The notes beneath the pieces are model-generated. The model was given only the letters and a program-made list of their open reading frames with translations, made no database searches and was not told where the DNA came from. Shown piece by piece: positions 35,901-50,900 of a stretch of DNA of 64,000 nt. Source of the DNA: Hermetia illucens (lineage: Eukaryota; Arthropoda; Insecta; Diptera; Stratiomyidae). The stretch spans positions 102,941,200 through 103,005,199 of the forward strand of contig NC_051854.1 in NCBI RefSeq assembly GCF_905115235.1. The letters are read 5' to 3'. Position 1 is the first letter of the stretch; every line of letters starts with the position of its first letter. Position numbers and translations under genes: made by a program.

Positions 35901-38900
35901 CCATGTCGGACAATCGAGGCATTTTTTATTATTCAAAATTGAGCGGAATTGAAATGACTATGTCTTGGATTTTTCATCGTTAACACTTCTGTGTTCCCTG
36001 TATGATATCGAATTGGTTACAGTGGGTACTTTGATGCTTTTATGTATTAGTTGGCGGCTATCCAACTCAGAAATATAAAATCCTCGTTTTCTTCGTATTC
36101 TTATGTAAAAAAAGAAAAAGAACAAAAAAACTCAGCAAAGAGTGAAGAGTAGCAATTTACGCAGGTCTGATTTCGAATTTTGTAGATGATTTCCTAGAAT
36201 GCTGTTTCATGGCTGTTTGTCACAATTGTCTCGTAAGTCATATATAGGGGAAAATAATTTGAGTTTGCCGCGGCATTTACAAGGAAGAGGGATATTTTAA
36301 GGCATCCTCTTAGTGTTTGTATTATTGAATTATAAATAGTTATTGTAGACAATCTGGCGACTATACATGTTTTTGATCTTTCTAGTGACTTGAAGAAAAT
36401 AGGAAACACCTTTCCACATTGGTGTCACACTTCATTCTGTGTGGGATTTTTTCAAGTTAGTAGGATCAGTAGCACAGTTTTAAGTGTAATAAAGTGATTT
36501 CTTATTGAAACTGGAATCTAAATTTGATGTAGAAAAGAGGATTTTGTTTTTATGTAAATAGTTTGCTTTCATGAAGTTGTTGAGAAATTGAAGTGAAGAG
36601 GCAATTAGACTAAGAATGCCGCTCGTTTATCATGCATGTAACATCAGAAGCATATTGGAAGAAAAACAATATTTTCATATTTATCTGACGTGTCTTTTTT
36701 ATTCCTTCACGATTTACGTCTGAATATTCCAACAGCAGATTTTTTGTATGGATTATAAATTCAGAGGCCCATTTGGAATATCGATTTCATTCACGTTTCT
36801 TATCAAGAATTGTTTATGTGCTCTTCGTTAAGCATTTTACTCTGATATAATTCTCAACAAATATCATATTTCTGTAACTGGCTAGCCATGTGCAATACGA
36901 TTTAGTTGCCTTTTTTATACAGGCTTAGTTAAACTCATGACGAGAGAATAACAAAAGTGCGTGCTAATTTACAATAAACTTCATTGATGCTAAACATACG
37001 GTGGTCATTTTATTTTACTTGTGTGCACATCTGTGAATATCAGTGCATGATAGAGACGATAACGAACGACCTGGAATGGAGGTTTGTAGGGTATGCATGG
37101 AAAACTTGTTGGCTTTTTATGTAAACAAATCGGAACGCGATTTCATATGATGGATTTATAGAGAATATAATGATAAACCAATGCGAATCGCATTGAAAAT
37201 TACATATATTCAACAAGCATACCGGATAATACATCTTTAGATATTGTTTACTTGCCAGTTAGAGCTTAAAGCAAACAATCATCAAATAGTGTATATTTTA
37301 TGTGATTAACATACTCAGAAATGATTCGATAGTGAAATTGTGCAAGCTCCATACAAATAAACAAATTTCCGTTGCGAATGATATACAGTATTAGAATTGT
37401 CAATTTTAAACATAAATAACTAGTAGAAGCTCAACTAGTTTATTCCTAAATCAAATATAAGTTGTTTTGATATCAGTATGAGCACATTTTTCTCTATAGC
37501 AATAGCAGGATCCCTAGGGCCCAGTGTTAATACATCTATGTGTATAATAAGTTCAGTGTGAAGATTTCGATGTTAAGGAACAGCGATAAAGACCTGCAAT
37601 GCAGAATAATTGAAGGCCTTCTATTGGCAACATAATACGAAATCGACGCTTCCCAAAAGTGGAGTTGTAATGCGATTGGGATATTCAACCATCAAGCCAG
37701 CCCCGCTGAGAGGGAGGATGAGGAGGGGGAAGGAGGTGATTCCCATTGAGCTTCAACGAAATTAGATCAATTACACAATTGTTATAATCGTCTCTTCTTT
37801 TCTCCCATTACCATTTCAAAATAACAAGAGAGCGTCGTTGAGCACCGAAGGGGCGTCAAAAATGCTTACATACTGTTGTTTTACGCAAAACCTTAAAAAT
37901 TGATGCCTTCTCCAGCAGTTGCAACTGTCTCTACCTTTTACGTATCTGGTTCTCTTTATCATTAGTCAACATGCGGCACTTTCGATCACAGCGGCGTCGA
38001 CTCTAACATCTAAATTAATATCATAGGACACATAATCAAAAAGCATCTCGTGCATCCAATTGGGAACGCTTCCTCATATATCATTATTTACAATCAAGCA
38101 GAAAACCAAATTTTACACTAATTGATTGTGCAGTATTCTCTAAAATAGGAGAATCATAACCAATTTTTTCACATTCTCTACCATTTCGTGCTACATTTTC
38201 GCCTTCATTTCATCCAACGATAGAATGAAACAACAACTTTTTGGCTTTAAATCAAACTCCTGCACGCGTTTTTAAGAGTATAATGTAAACATGCTTGCTT
38301 CATCCAATTTGCCGTTATGAAATTTACCAAAATATTTTCTTCTAGTTTGCAAAAAATAGAAATATGACATGGTAAATCTTGGGCAATCTTCCAGATTTAC
38401 TTGTTAATACGAAAGTTTTATTACAATCTCTTCACCTCTCCTTTACTCTAACAAAGGACATTGCAAGTCGGTCCCTTAGTAAAACTCAATTTATTAAGGA
38501 AATTTGACTATTATTTTTAATTCATGAAAGAAAAAAGGACATCACTTTGATCTCTACCAAGCAGTGTTCATTCATGCTGAAATATATATAAAATATTAAA
38601 TAATTAGCTCTGCTTCCTTCAGATGCAACCATATTTAATGTTTTTCATGCTATAATTCAGTTCCCAACACAACATTTGAAAGCTAACGCTCATTTGTTGC
38701 ATGAAATGCCCACTAAAGACCCTATCTTCTGCTATTTTACTTTTCAAAAATTAATTCTATTTGCCTCCATGCATTGAGATAGAAAATTGTATCTTTTACG
38801 TATTCGCGAGACCATCCAGGTGATACATGCTTTCATGAATTATCTTTAGTCATAGAAGCTACGTATTTTCTCAAGAATTGGAATACTTTCTCAAGATCTC

Positions 38901-41900
38901 CATAAGTTTTCGTGTTTTTAAAGCAACCCATATGTGTTAGTTTTGCTCTCAAACTAAAAACTTCCGATTTCTAGGCGAAGTAAGTCTGTTTCTTGAAAAT
39001 TGGCCTACTCAAATTGAAATTCGGTCCAATAACTTACAAGCATTTTGCCCTTATAATTTCTCTCAGCCACTCGCATGTTCCGTGTCATTTAAATTCAGTG
39101 CCAGGTAAGGAAATGATTAAGATGAAAATTTTGAAATTACTACTTAATCAAATAAACCTGATTAAACTCAGATATACTGATTGATTGGAATTGTTGTCGG
39201 CAACGCTTCTTCGCCTAATCATTCTTACCGCTATTAATTACATCAGAGTTAACATTCAAGGTAAGGTACTTTGTGCTTACATGACCAAAACAATTTTTAC
39301 TGGCCCACAACAAAGAACTCATAAATTGTTAAACAGTATAAAGTTTATATCGATTGCTTGAATAAATACAGAAATATTCAATCACTTTTTTATCTAACAG
39401 TAGAAACAGAGTTTCCAAAAAGCAACAACATAAACTATATTTTGGATGAAATGAGAAAAAATAACGAGCCATTGAAACTTCTGCATTCAATTTCAATAAA
39501 CTAGTCTTGAAATAAATGCATCTCTAAATTCAGCTCCGACTAGTTTGCCTTCCAATTAGTAACAATTTCATCATAAACAATTCTTGTTTATTTGGACAGT
39601 ATTTAGTAAATGTTACGAAACTGAGTAATTGATTGAAATTATGTAACGCAAAGGCTGTAATATATGACGGAATAAGTATTATATCAAAAAATTAAATTCA
39701 TCGAATAGACCTTGACAGTTACAAAGCAGAATATATTAAATCACAAGAACAGAGCCTACAAAACTTGTGTTTCGTCAAAAGTGTGGTTTTTTGGAGGTCA
39801 CCATTTGAAAAAAAAATATGAAGTTCAAGTTCAATTGCTAATGATTTTTTCAAAAATTTCGAGACATACGAAAAAATAGAAAAAGCTAGGTGTTACTTTT
39901 TAGCTTCCAAGCATTCATTAATTGCAGGACTTATTCTCATATATTATAGTTTGCGTAAATAGATTGTAATAGTTATGTAATTTTTCATCGTGATTAGTCA
40001 ATCTGATTGTTTCGTAAGCTGCTGGCCATTTAAAACCTAACTGACCTTATAGCAAGCTCCGTGTTCGGACAATGTGCCACAAATGTCGAGGCGATGAGAG
40101 CTACACAAATCCACAAATATCTCTCTAGTATTTTTTCGGTCGCCAAGACCGTGTTTCCTTACCACATGTCCGAGCAAGATATTGTCAGAGCTCTCCCTTC
40201 CGGAGTATAATCGCACAGTGTCGCAAAAGAGAGAGAGAGGTGTGCTCTCTCCAATCCCACCATCTAACCTCCCTTGTAACAAAGAAGGCAAGCATTCTGG
40301 GGGCCCTCGACACCGTTGTCGTATACACATTCCAAAAACTAACCCGTTTCGTTGTATGATAGTCAAAGGTTCGTGTAAATTCATCCTTATTCAAGGTATG
40401 GATAACGTTTCATTAGCAAGGAGAAGAAATGAGATTTGCAGGCTGCTGACCCATACATTTCTATATCTTTTAATCATCTTTTACAGAAAACTGAGTATAC
40501 TTTGAGTGTCTTCAATTCAAGGGGAGTCACTATCCAGTGGGGTGTAGATGTGTTAAATTAATAGTTAATACTATTAATAAGGCCCCATCTACTTCCTGAT
40601 ATGATGGCGGTTGTTATACGGCCATTCAGACTATATTGACTTGCCTCTCTTACTTTCTCAAACATAACCGACTTTGTACAATTGCTAATTTTTTAAGTAG
40701 AAAATTAGGTTAAATCTTGTCTATATGTTAAACAATACATTTCGATTTTGTAATAACAAGAACGTTTCCTTTTTTAAAACATACGATATACAATAGTTTT
40801 TGAAATGTCCTGCTAGATTCCTCATTATATATTAATCAACCACAATATTCGCTTACATCCTGCAAATATAAACTGCCTAGTTTAAATGGAAATGCATTTC
40901 ATTTCCGTTCAAATGTTTCACAAATAATTTCACTAATCTGGAAACATACTCTATGGTGGAGAACTTTTCCCGAAATTCGAATTTCTTATGAGAGACAGGT
41001 GATGACAAGTGGGGAATTGTCTTCCACATCTTTTCACTATGATAAAAGAACATTGGACTAGAGAAGCTAGCTTAGTTCACCTAAGTTTTTGGCATTAAAT
41101 TGAAGTCAGGAATCCGGCGCTGCACTGATAAACGTCTGACAATTGCTAATTTTCCTCTGCATTGGCGATAGAAGGTTTAATGCCCCTAAAGATAACAATT
41201 ACCGTCCTTTACTTATTGTTCGTTTACCTGTCGGACCTTTGTTGTTCATTGAGGAAACTATGAACGGGACAAAGGCTGAAGAAAAAGAAGAAGAAAAGTT
41301 TGTTGAAAAACTTTCCAAACCAATAAATTTGCTTTATTGCCGTTTTTCGAACAGCCGTCGTTTCTCGAAGTTATAAATACTTACTTGCATACTTGTTTCA
41401 GTGTTCTACTGTATTTTAAAGGAAATAATTTACAGTTCCGGTTAGGGGAAGTACTGCAAGTAGATTTTTGTTTGAGAATCGAGGAATTCCACTTGATATC
41501 GGACCGGACCAGTTGGAAAGCAACATACTTCCACGGTTGTGGTCCACGGAACCCTCATTCTTGGGCAAATACCTAAGGGTACTACGCTAATTTACTGGAT
41601 CTGGCACGTGATTCATTCGTGGCAAGTTGGCACGCGGAATGCTGCATATGCAAGTAAACGCGCCGAACGGTACGGACGATCGGGTTTTGAGGGGTGCCTT
41701 AAAAGCTGTGGGATTCACAGAAATTGATCATCCACCCTATAATCCGCTCCTGACTCTTTTCTTCTCTTTTTGTAAACGTAAACAAATCGGAATACCGGAA
41801 GCTGGGCGCTTCAGCTAGAAAAGTTTTATGTTCATCTTATCTCTAGAATCTTCTATGCACACAAAACCTTAAACAGGATTTACGCGCACAAAGTTTTTTC

Positions 41901-44900
41901 TGCGACAGTAAGATGACGGTGGTTGAAAACCATTTCAAAGAGAAATCTAAAGAATATTTGTTTTAGAGACATGGAGGCAATATACTCAGGACTTGAAAAC
42001 TGAAATCGAGGAAGCAATAAAACGAATGAAATCAGCTCAGTGAGTCCTTCAATCGGGTTATTGTGGATGGTAGAACACCTCCAGACTGGCAAGAAAGCAC
42101 GACCGTTCCAATATGGAAAAAGAATAGCAGTCCGATTCGGTTGCTGTTCCATGCCGTAAAGATTGTTGAGCGTATCCTTCAATCAAGCCGAATTTGTCAA
42201 GAACTGCGAGCCTACTGACGCAATACACGCTGTGCGATTACTCATGGAGAAACAACGTGAGAAGCATCGTTCTCCGTGCATTGTATTTCTGGATCTAGGC
42301 AAAGCGCTTGACCGTATGTTACAAGAACTCATCTGGTGTACTCTGCGGCATCACGTCGTACGTCAACCATGGTCTGAAAAGTAATGTTCGAAGTGTGACG
42401 AGTACATCAAAACCGCTTCGTGTCTCTGACGGTGTTCATCAAGGAACCGCCCTCTCGCCACTCCTCTTTGTTTTTCTTGTGGATACTGTCATACGGGACA
42501 TCCAACGTCTTGTGCCCTATACACTGCTTTTTTCAGATGATCTTTTCCTAACGTCTCATAGCAAAACTGATCTACAGTAAACTGTTCAAAAAGGAAATAA
42601 TCACTTCATGCAACACGGTCTCAGATTGAATCTGAATAAAACAATTTTTTTTGCTACTGCAGTAATGGAGACGAAGATGCCGCTTTGGACCAGTGGCGTA
42701 ACATGCAATGATCACATCAGAAATGAGGATATCCACGACCGATATGAGGTTGCACCGATCGTAGAAAAATTACGAGAGACGCTTATTCGATGGTATGTTC
42801 ACGTAATTCGCGGTAACGAAAATTCACTTAGCAAGGTTGGTTTGAACTTCCAAGTCGATGGCTTGATATGCTGGATGGTGATTTGAAAGCCTAGCGACTG
42901 TATCTAACGGATCAAGACGGGTAGTTTTCGACTATGAACGGGACAAAGGCTGAAGAAGAAGAAGATTGCCATGGCTTAAGATGTATAATGCGCCATACTA
43001 TCCTTTCTGCTGTTACATAATTTGGGATAAATTTAAGGAAGTTTGAGTAGATATCAAAATAAAAGGCCTAGATTTCATAAAGATGTGTCATTACTTTTTT
43101 CAGATGGGGAAATTATGAAAATAAAACGTGTCTCACTTTAAGTTTGTACTTTTTGACTCTTTATTCCCCTATATTTGCAAGGAATGTGAAACTATTAATT
43201 GAGACCTTTCGTTTGATATCCGCACGGATATATTTAGATAAAAAAATGTCCGACTTTTAGATTTGCTAGCTAGTATCTGAACACGAGTGACTTTAATTTT
43301 GTACTTTTTGAGAATGGTTTTTCTTCTATTTTGCAACCGATATTAAAACTAAAAGGAGGAAAACAATTTTATGTCCCTTTTTGGCACGTATGGGGACTTC
43401 TCCTTTAAACTACGCATAAAAGCATCACACTCACTGAATGCGTGGCATTTGGCAATATGTTCATCAATTTTCGTTGCGATTGATGCAGCCGTTTTCGAGA
43501 AAAGTGAGTTTGATAGACAGTCAAGCAGGTTTTGCGTAAAACCTTAAGAAAAAGTATTTTAGGCGCATATACAGTTTGGTTCAAGAATCAATATACTTAA
43601 ATGAATTTCGAAAGTATAATTAAATCGGATAAATTCACATAACTCCGATAGAATTCATGTTTACAACATGGGTTGACAACATGACCACATTTAAACCTTC
43701 TTCCCAGGAGTATTATTGGAAAGCATAAAATATTAGATCACAATGTAAGAGCGTGCTCAAATCGTATTAACAAAATGTACACACGCTTCATTTCTAGTGC
43801 TTAGCTGTTTGAATTAGTGCCAAACGCTACTTGAGCTGAAGCCGAAAGTTCATAGTACGAAAAGTCAAATTTGTCTCTCAAGCATACCTTTGGACGTGAC
43901 ACATACATTCGCCTTCCGTTTTCGAATTAAAACAAAATCAAGGATGACGAAAACTTCTCAATATCAATAATATAAACACTCAGGTGCATATGTACACTGA
44001 TCATGAGTGGTATGGGTGATAATTCTAAATTTGGAAAAACAGATTGCCCCTCAAATTTTCCCCTAAACCAATTATTAACTTCTGTATTTACATATATACA
44101 TATATATCAATTTTGGCATTTTCAAACCTATCAACTAATTTTTCGCAAAACCATTATACTTGGACATATGTATATTCATTTTTTTAAAGACTTGCTTCTA
44201 GATTTATTTGACAGGTTATTTTGCAAGTGAAATCTGAAAACTCAGAATTTACACAAAATATTCAGCGTTCTCTTCGGTGTTTGAAAGATCATGTAATTGG
44301 AAGTTCGAATGGATGTTAAATAATACTCTTCCCAGAAGGTCATTTGCAGGGGGTGGTATTTCAAAACAAACGTATGTATTTTGCATACAGACATGAAATA
44401 ATATAAAATGCCTGCATCAATCTCAACAAATGACCTTGATGCGCTTAGAATCGTAGTGCTAGTAGAAATAAACAGAATAATTGATATCGGCCAAAAGTCT
44501 TCGCATCGGTCTATTTTGATCAGTAAATCTAAATGATACTTTCCAAATTTCTCCTCCATTGGTATTCAAGCATAAACAAATTTACATGGCATCTATGAGT
44601 TCAATTGAAGAGAATATCTATATTCTGAATGAAGCAGTGATTAAGTGGAAATATAATAGTATTTGTCTTTTTATATACAGTACAAGTTCATTTTCATCGT
44701 TTAAATTCATATTCTTAGACTCCTGCTTAGCAATAATATTTAATTGAAACATTTTACTTTCTGGGCTGAATTCATTCTATTATTTGTATATTTTCAACTT
44801 GTATCTCAGAAAAGTTCCAGATGGAGAGATGAAAGTCAGAACGATTAGCTTGATTGAACTTATTGTTATACAACCGCATTGCATCTAATGGTAATAGTAT

Positions 44901-47900
44901 CAAAAACTAAATATAGTTTTATTGCCTGTTAAACTTTACGTACAACTCTTTGGCTGTTGAGTGTTGATGCATCACTGATGGACTGGACGAGAATATTATC
45001 CCGATGAAATGGAACGGTGAACATTTTTTTATCAATTTCGTAACAACTCAGCACAGAAATGTACTTTCTCCTTTGCTTATGTAAATTCAGGTTTAATATT
45101 TCATTATTCACTCGAAACCTTAGGTCAAATTCTTTTCTGTTTTGTAACCATCGCTCTTTTCATTATTTCAATAAATAACTCAAATAACATTTTTTATTTT
45201 CCACTGAAATTTCCTTCTATTATAAGATCTGCACACAGGATCCCGTTTCCGTCCAATTTACAATTTACTATTTTTCACAGATAATTTGCATAATAACTTT
45301 ATCAATCTCTCACTTTCCCGAATGAGCTACTTTGAATGTCTTGGGTGCATACAAACTTGGAAGTACGCTCAGTCGGCGATAATCAAGGAAAAGATATTTT
45401 TTGAGTATTTCCAATGCTGTTCGAAACTCGACTAACTGATTCAAATAAGTAGCAGAACAAAATTCAAGAGTACGACAGTTTTTGCGATTTAGCACGATCG
45501 GTAAAAGATATTTATGCAGCTAAGAATTTATCTCGGAGAAGTGTTACCGCAACTTAGAATTTGCATATTAAAAATAAAAACGAATCATTTGAAATTGTTA
45601 AAAGGCAAATAGATTTTTTTCCATGAATTCTTTCTTAAGAATTAATTATGATGCAACCTGTAACTGGGGGAAGTCTAATCATTTACGAATACTTCTTAAC
45701 ATGGACCGCTTCCATGATAAAACTGTCGTTTAAAAGATCAACTCGCGAAGGAGCGTTATAACACTTGGGTCAATGCTCAACCATAGAAGCGGTTCGATGC
45801 GCTTAGTAAACTGAAGGCTATCAACCACTACAAGTGCTCCCACTTTCTCCTCGAACGTGATGCGCTTCAGCCGTGATAAAAGGAAATTTATCATTGCACG
45901 GTTGACGGGTAATTGCGTGTTCTCTGCCGCCAAATTAATGGGCAAAATCCTGGTACACCTTGAACACTTGAACGACAGAGACCAGGCAGGATGATCACAA
46001 TAACAGTCTGTCAGCTTCCTTATTACCAGCGATGTTTAAGTGCCCTGGCGCCCACATCAGGAATGTTCCGTTCAGTAGGCCAAGTTCTAGCAGCACTCCA
46101 CACCAACTGGCTTGATAAGTCGTTGCAATTTAGTGCTGATAATGCTGCCCGACTGTCAGAACAGATTCAAATAATGTGACCACCCCCCCCCCCCCCTTTG
46201 TCGCAAATATTCCTCTGCTTCCAATAAAGTGGCATACATCTCCGCCAGGAATATGGTCGTCATTTTTTCGGGAAATCGAGCCGGATTTCCCGCGAACACC
46301 CCGGTGATAATTATTAAGTCTGTAATCTCAAAAAATTCATGGCCATTTATCGATCATTCTTCTTTTTCGCGATTACGACGGAATATGTCTCTTCGAAGAC
46401 GAATCTGGAAACCGTATTATCGGAGGGCATCAGAGCCACCTGATGTTTGCCAAGAAATTTTCAGGTGGATGGATGACCGTATGATTGGCCACCTTTCCAT
46501 GCGCCAATGGTATCAAGCCTATATGCGTCGTTATCTGCTGTCCGTTTTACCTCCTTACCTCCTTTATTAGGGGTAAATTTAGAATAGCTTCCAGTGCCAC
46601 GGTCGGCGTACTACTCATTGCTCCAGTAATACTTAGGCAATCGAGCCTCTGAATCTGCGTCAGCAGCTTCCGCTCCAGCAAAGTTCAGTCTCGACCACTA
46701 GACGATGCACGCACACATTAAAATGGTTTTTATTATGGATGTATACATCCATTGAATCTGCTTTGGTAAAAACTCCAGGTCTTCTCTATCGCAGTCCTAC
46801 AGCACCAAAGGAATCTGCAAGATTTTTGGTATTGTTCCTGAATATGGTGCTTTCGCGTTAACTTGGGGTTAAATTGTACTCCTAAATAATTTGTTTGTAC
46901 CAGCTGGATTTACGCCCCTGCTAAGGGGGTAGCGTGTAGCTGCCCCACCTTATGTTCCTAGTGAACTTAACTTGTTCAGTCTTCCTAGCATTCACCGTGA
47001 GTCCATTATGGAGGCACCAACTGTGGATTACATACAGTGTTGCATTCAGACAGGCACATACTGTACCCGCAAACTTGCCGATAATTATCACGGCTAGGTC
47101 GTCTGCAAATGCTTGTGCGAATACATTAGTGCCTTCCAGGAGCCATAACAAGGTGCCCATTGCCAGGAGCCATAACAGAGGAAAGAGGACCCCTCCCTGT
47201 GGACAATCCCTAAGACACCCTGCCTCAATAGACTTCTGTCCGACCAATATGTAAATCTTTCTCCACTTTAGCATGTGAAGGATCCTACTGATTGATAGCG
47301 GATCGAAAGCGACTTCGATGTCCTTAAGTCTTCTCAATTTATGCCGTTAGTTCATGGAGTGCTGTTTTCGTGGATTTGTCTCTCTGGTAGGCATGTTGCC
47401 TACAGTGAAGTGGCCACTTAGAGATATATGTATCCCTTATGAACCGATCTACTAATCTTTCCAGTCTTTTTAGCGGAAAAGAAGTTAGATTGATCGGTCG
47501 GAAGCTTTTGCGTCTGTGTAGGTGGGTTTCCCTGGTTCGGGAATAAATGTTACCTTCATATTACGCCAGCTGGTTGGAATATAAGCGTGTGCTAGGCAAG
47601 CGCGGTATATATTCCGAATGTGTAGGCCCAGGACTTCCATTCCCTCTATTGCTAGAGCAGAAATAATGACATCCGGACCAGCAGACTTGTATCTGTGAAG
47701 CGAGTTAAATGCCCAGTTCACTCGCTCCCGTGAAACTACTTTGCATACCAGAGTCCAATCTTCCGATTCAGAGCTGTATGTGGCTGCCGGTCCCGAGATG
47801 GAATTTGGGATGCTGCCTGGGAAGTGTACTTCAAGTAAATAGCTTGCCGTTTCCTCATCGCTTTCTATGTACCTTCCGCCTGTAAATGTAGATAATCCAA

Positions 47901-50900
47901 CTGCTGGCTGCGCTCTTTGACAAGGATCCCCTTTCCTATTTCGCCAAATCCGAGTTCCACCATGGTGTGTGACCCTTCTTTGGCATCATGAGTGGACTCT
48001 TTTCGAAAGCTTCTCTCATGCTGGTAGTGATTGAATTCCTACCAGATACTCCAGTAGTCTCGACCTTCTCGCGTTATTGATAACATAATATAATTATCAT
48101 GTTCAGATTGAAACATTATGCAGTTAAAGTTTCAGTCGCTTGGGGAAAGTGTATGAGCAAGATTTCTAAATGCATCTATTTTTTATCCCATCACTCCTTT
48201 GTTTCTCAACTCTCATATTTGTAATAGAACCAGTTTTAATAATATTAGATCTATCCCCAAAGGGCTTTAAGATTTTCTATTTTCTAACTTTCCTAAGTCT
48301 GATAAGATTTCGTATGAATGAAATATTTGACGTTATTGCTATCCATAGCCAATAGGAAGTAAATTCGAGCATGAAAATGATCAATGCTTTTCTTTCTGTT
48401 AAAAACAAGAAATTTCCGATATGTGGCAAATTGCCAGCTGTTTCTAACTCGGTGTATTCAAAGAAATCATTTCGTGGGATTATTTAATGCCTCTCGCTAT
48501 CGCTAAATTTTGTTGGATTTTTTCAGTAAAATTTTCCAAATCGTATGCTTTTTCATGAATAATCATGATTCAATATTCAAAAGTGTCTGAACTTATTTTG
48601 TGAACATTGTTGTGATGATCAAGTAAATACATATAAACCTGCAATGTATTTCCTTCATCCGATGTTTTATGGACTTTTATCTTCTAAATGCAAAAACACA
48701 TTCCCGAATGCTTTGGTTCTGACGTCAACCAGAATTACCACGCGCTCTGCCACTGTCTCCATATAATATCCGATATAACATGACTAGAACAATAACATAT
48801 ACATATATACCTCTTCAGTCGATTCGCACTCGTACAGATGGATGTGGAGCAAAGGATCCTTTGGATCCTTCAGCAGATAAACCATTCCAGTTATGGGGCC
48901 CAGAAATTCCATGAAATTAGTATCAACCGTTTTCACGCCATTGCTTCCATTGTTTGTACTATTGCCAGCCTTGCACTGGACGTATCCTCCTTTTCCGTTT
49001 CGATGCTGAATTATTCGACACATGCCAACAACGTAACGAAGGTTGTGAGAAAATTGAAGTTCGAAATCCGCATTGTAAGCTTCCAGTAATCCATTCTCAA
49101 TACCCACAGAGAGCTGTGAACGAAAAAAAAATAAAAATAAATTTTATGAGATGTACAATGTGAGCATAAAACGTAATTAAGGTTTAGCACAAATATATCA
49201 GCAATGCTGCCAGTAATATCGAAGTAAAGGATAATGAGTTGTTTGCAACCTCGAAGTCATAACAGTGAAGTACGAATGGAAACACTCTACATGAATCCCT
49301 AGGAATAAATTGGGTCACGTCGTGACGTAAAGCGCTCTAACAACTAAATTGATTGAATATTTCTCCCACGTTATTCTACCGTACCAAACCTCTAATTCTC
49401 CTTGAGTTATGTGAACCTCTCGATGGTTTTAACGCCAGAACCTTGTGCTTGGAGGAAATGCAGAGTCACGCATTCATTGCGCGAAATTATTCAAAAAAAA
49501 TTCATCCTGAAATCGTATCCAGGTGTACATTATATGTTGATTCATTGTTATTAATAAAAACGTTGGGCTTTGTGTCTAACTATGTACATATGTATGGTAC
49601 GAAAGCGAAGAGGTAAAGCTTTCAATCTGCATATCTACAACTATTAAACTCTATCAGGACTAATAAATCTTTATCGTTTCTTCTATAATGATTTCAACCT
49701 ATGCAGCACATAATGAGCTTGAAGGAGAATCATATTGAATGTACTCGAGGTTGTTTGCTTCAGAGAAGCTGTTCGTCTTACAGTAGTAAAATAGAACCAC
49801 AATTCAATCAAATCAATTGACATGGAATCATATGAAAACCTTTTCTATTGACTAATAATGAATACAGTGTAACCTTAATATCTTTGGCGCAACAATCCAA
49901 TTGGAGCATGATGCCGATTGACATCTTGGCGGATGAGATGACGAATATATATAATGCGAAGTCTATCTCTCCTTTATCGCAGACGAAGAAGGACGAAAGG
50001 GAGAGATCTCTAAATAGATGGCAAGAGCGTTGAAAACGCTCGGAAAAGGGTCGGTGGACATACAGGCTCATCCCTGCCATGAAGGAGTGGTTGGAGAGAC
50101 GGCACGGTGAGATTAATTATAATCTTACTCAGTTTCTCACGGGGCATGGAGGATATCGCCACTACCTGTGCAGGTTTAAACTAGATACCTCACCCGATTG
50201 TCCAAACTGCGATGGAGTCCCAGAGGACCCAGAGCATGTATTCTTTCACTGTCCAAGGTTTGTGGAGGAAAGGAAGAACCTAGAGGAGACTCTAGGAGAG
50301 GTGCTCGTACCAGAGAATCTGGTGCGAAGAATGTTAGCATGTTAGGAAGACTGGGATGCGATCAACTCCATAGTCGTATCTATCCAAAGCAAACTGCGAA
50401 AGACTGAGGAGACTAGAAAAGCGTAGTACGTACGCCGCGTAGAGACGAAAGGGGACCAAGCTAAAATGAGCTGACTCTGCTCCGTTTTGTTTTACACAAA
50501 ACCTTAAAAATGAGCAACCCCCTCTTCATTCAATAGGAAATCAAGAGTAAAAACAAATATTGCAAAATAGTGGGTAAAAGGAAACTATGCCCCGTACATG
50601 CTGGTTGCATGGTAGTAATAGAAGCTACTATTAAGCGGTTCACGGAAGTACTAATAAATCTTCTCTTATATAATCGGAATGTTGGAATCAACGATTATTA
50701 AACCGAAGAACTCCCGTGGCCAATTTTCAATCATAATCAACAAGGAAAAATACAACTTCTAAAGTTTCCTTGAAAAAAGTATTTTTTCTGTAATTGTGGA
50801 GATTTGGAAGGAATACGATCTATGCGATGGCCTTTGAAATTGGAGGTATTGAATATGATTCCCCCAGTAAAATTTTTGAAATGTCCAAGCAAAATTAAAA

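Noticed and set aside
46184-46196. C homopolymer
   Set aside because: Simple low-complexity run inside a degraded LINE. It may be partly an assembly artefact.
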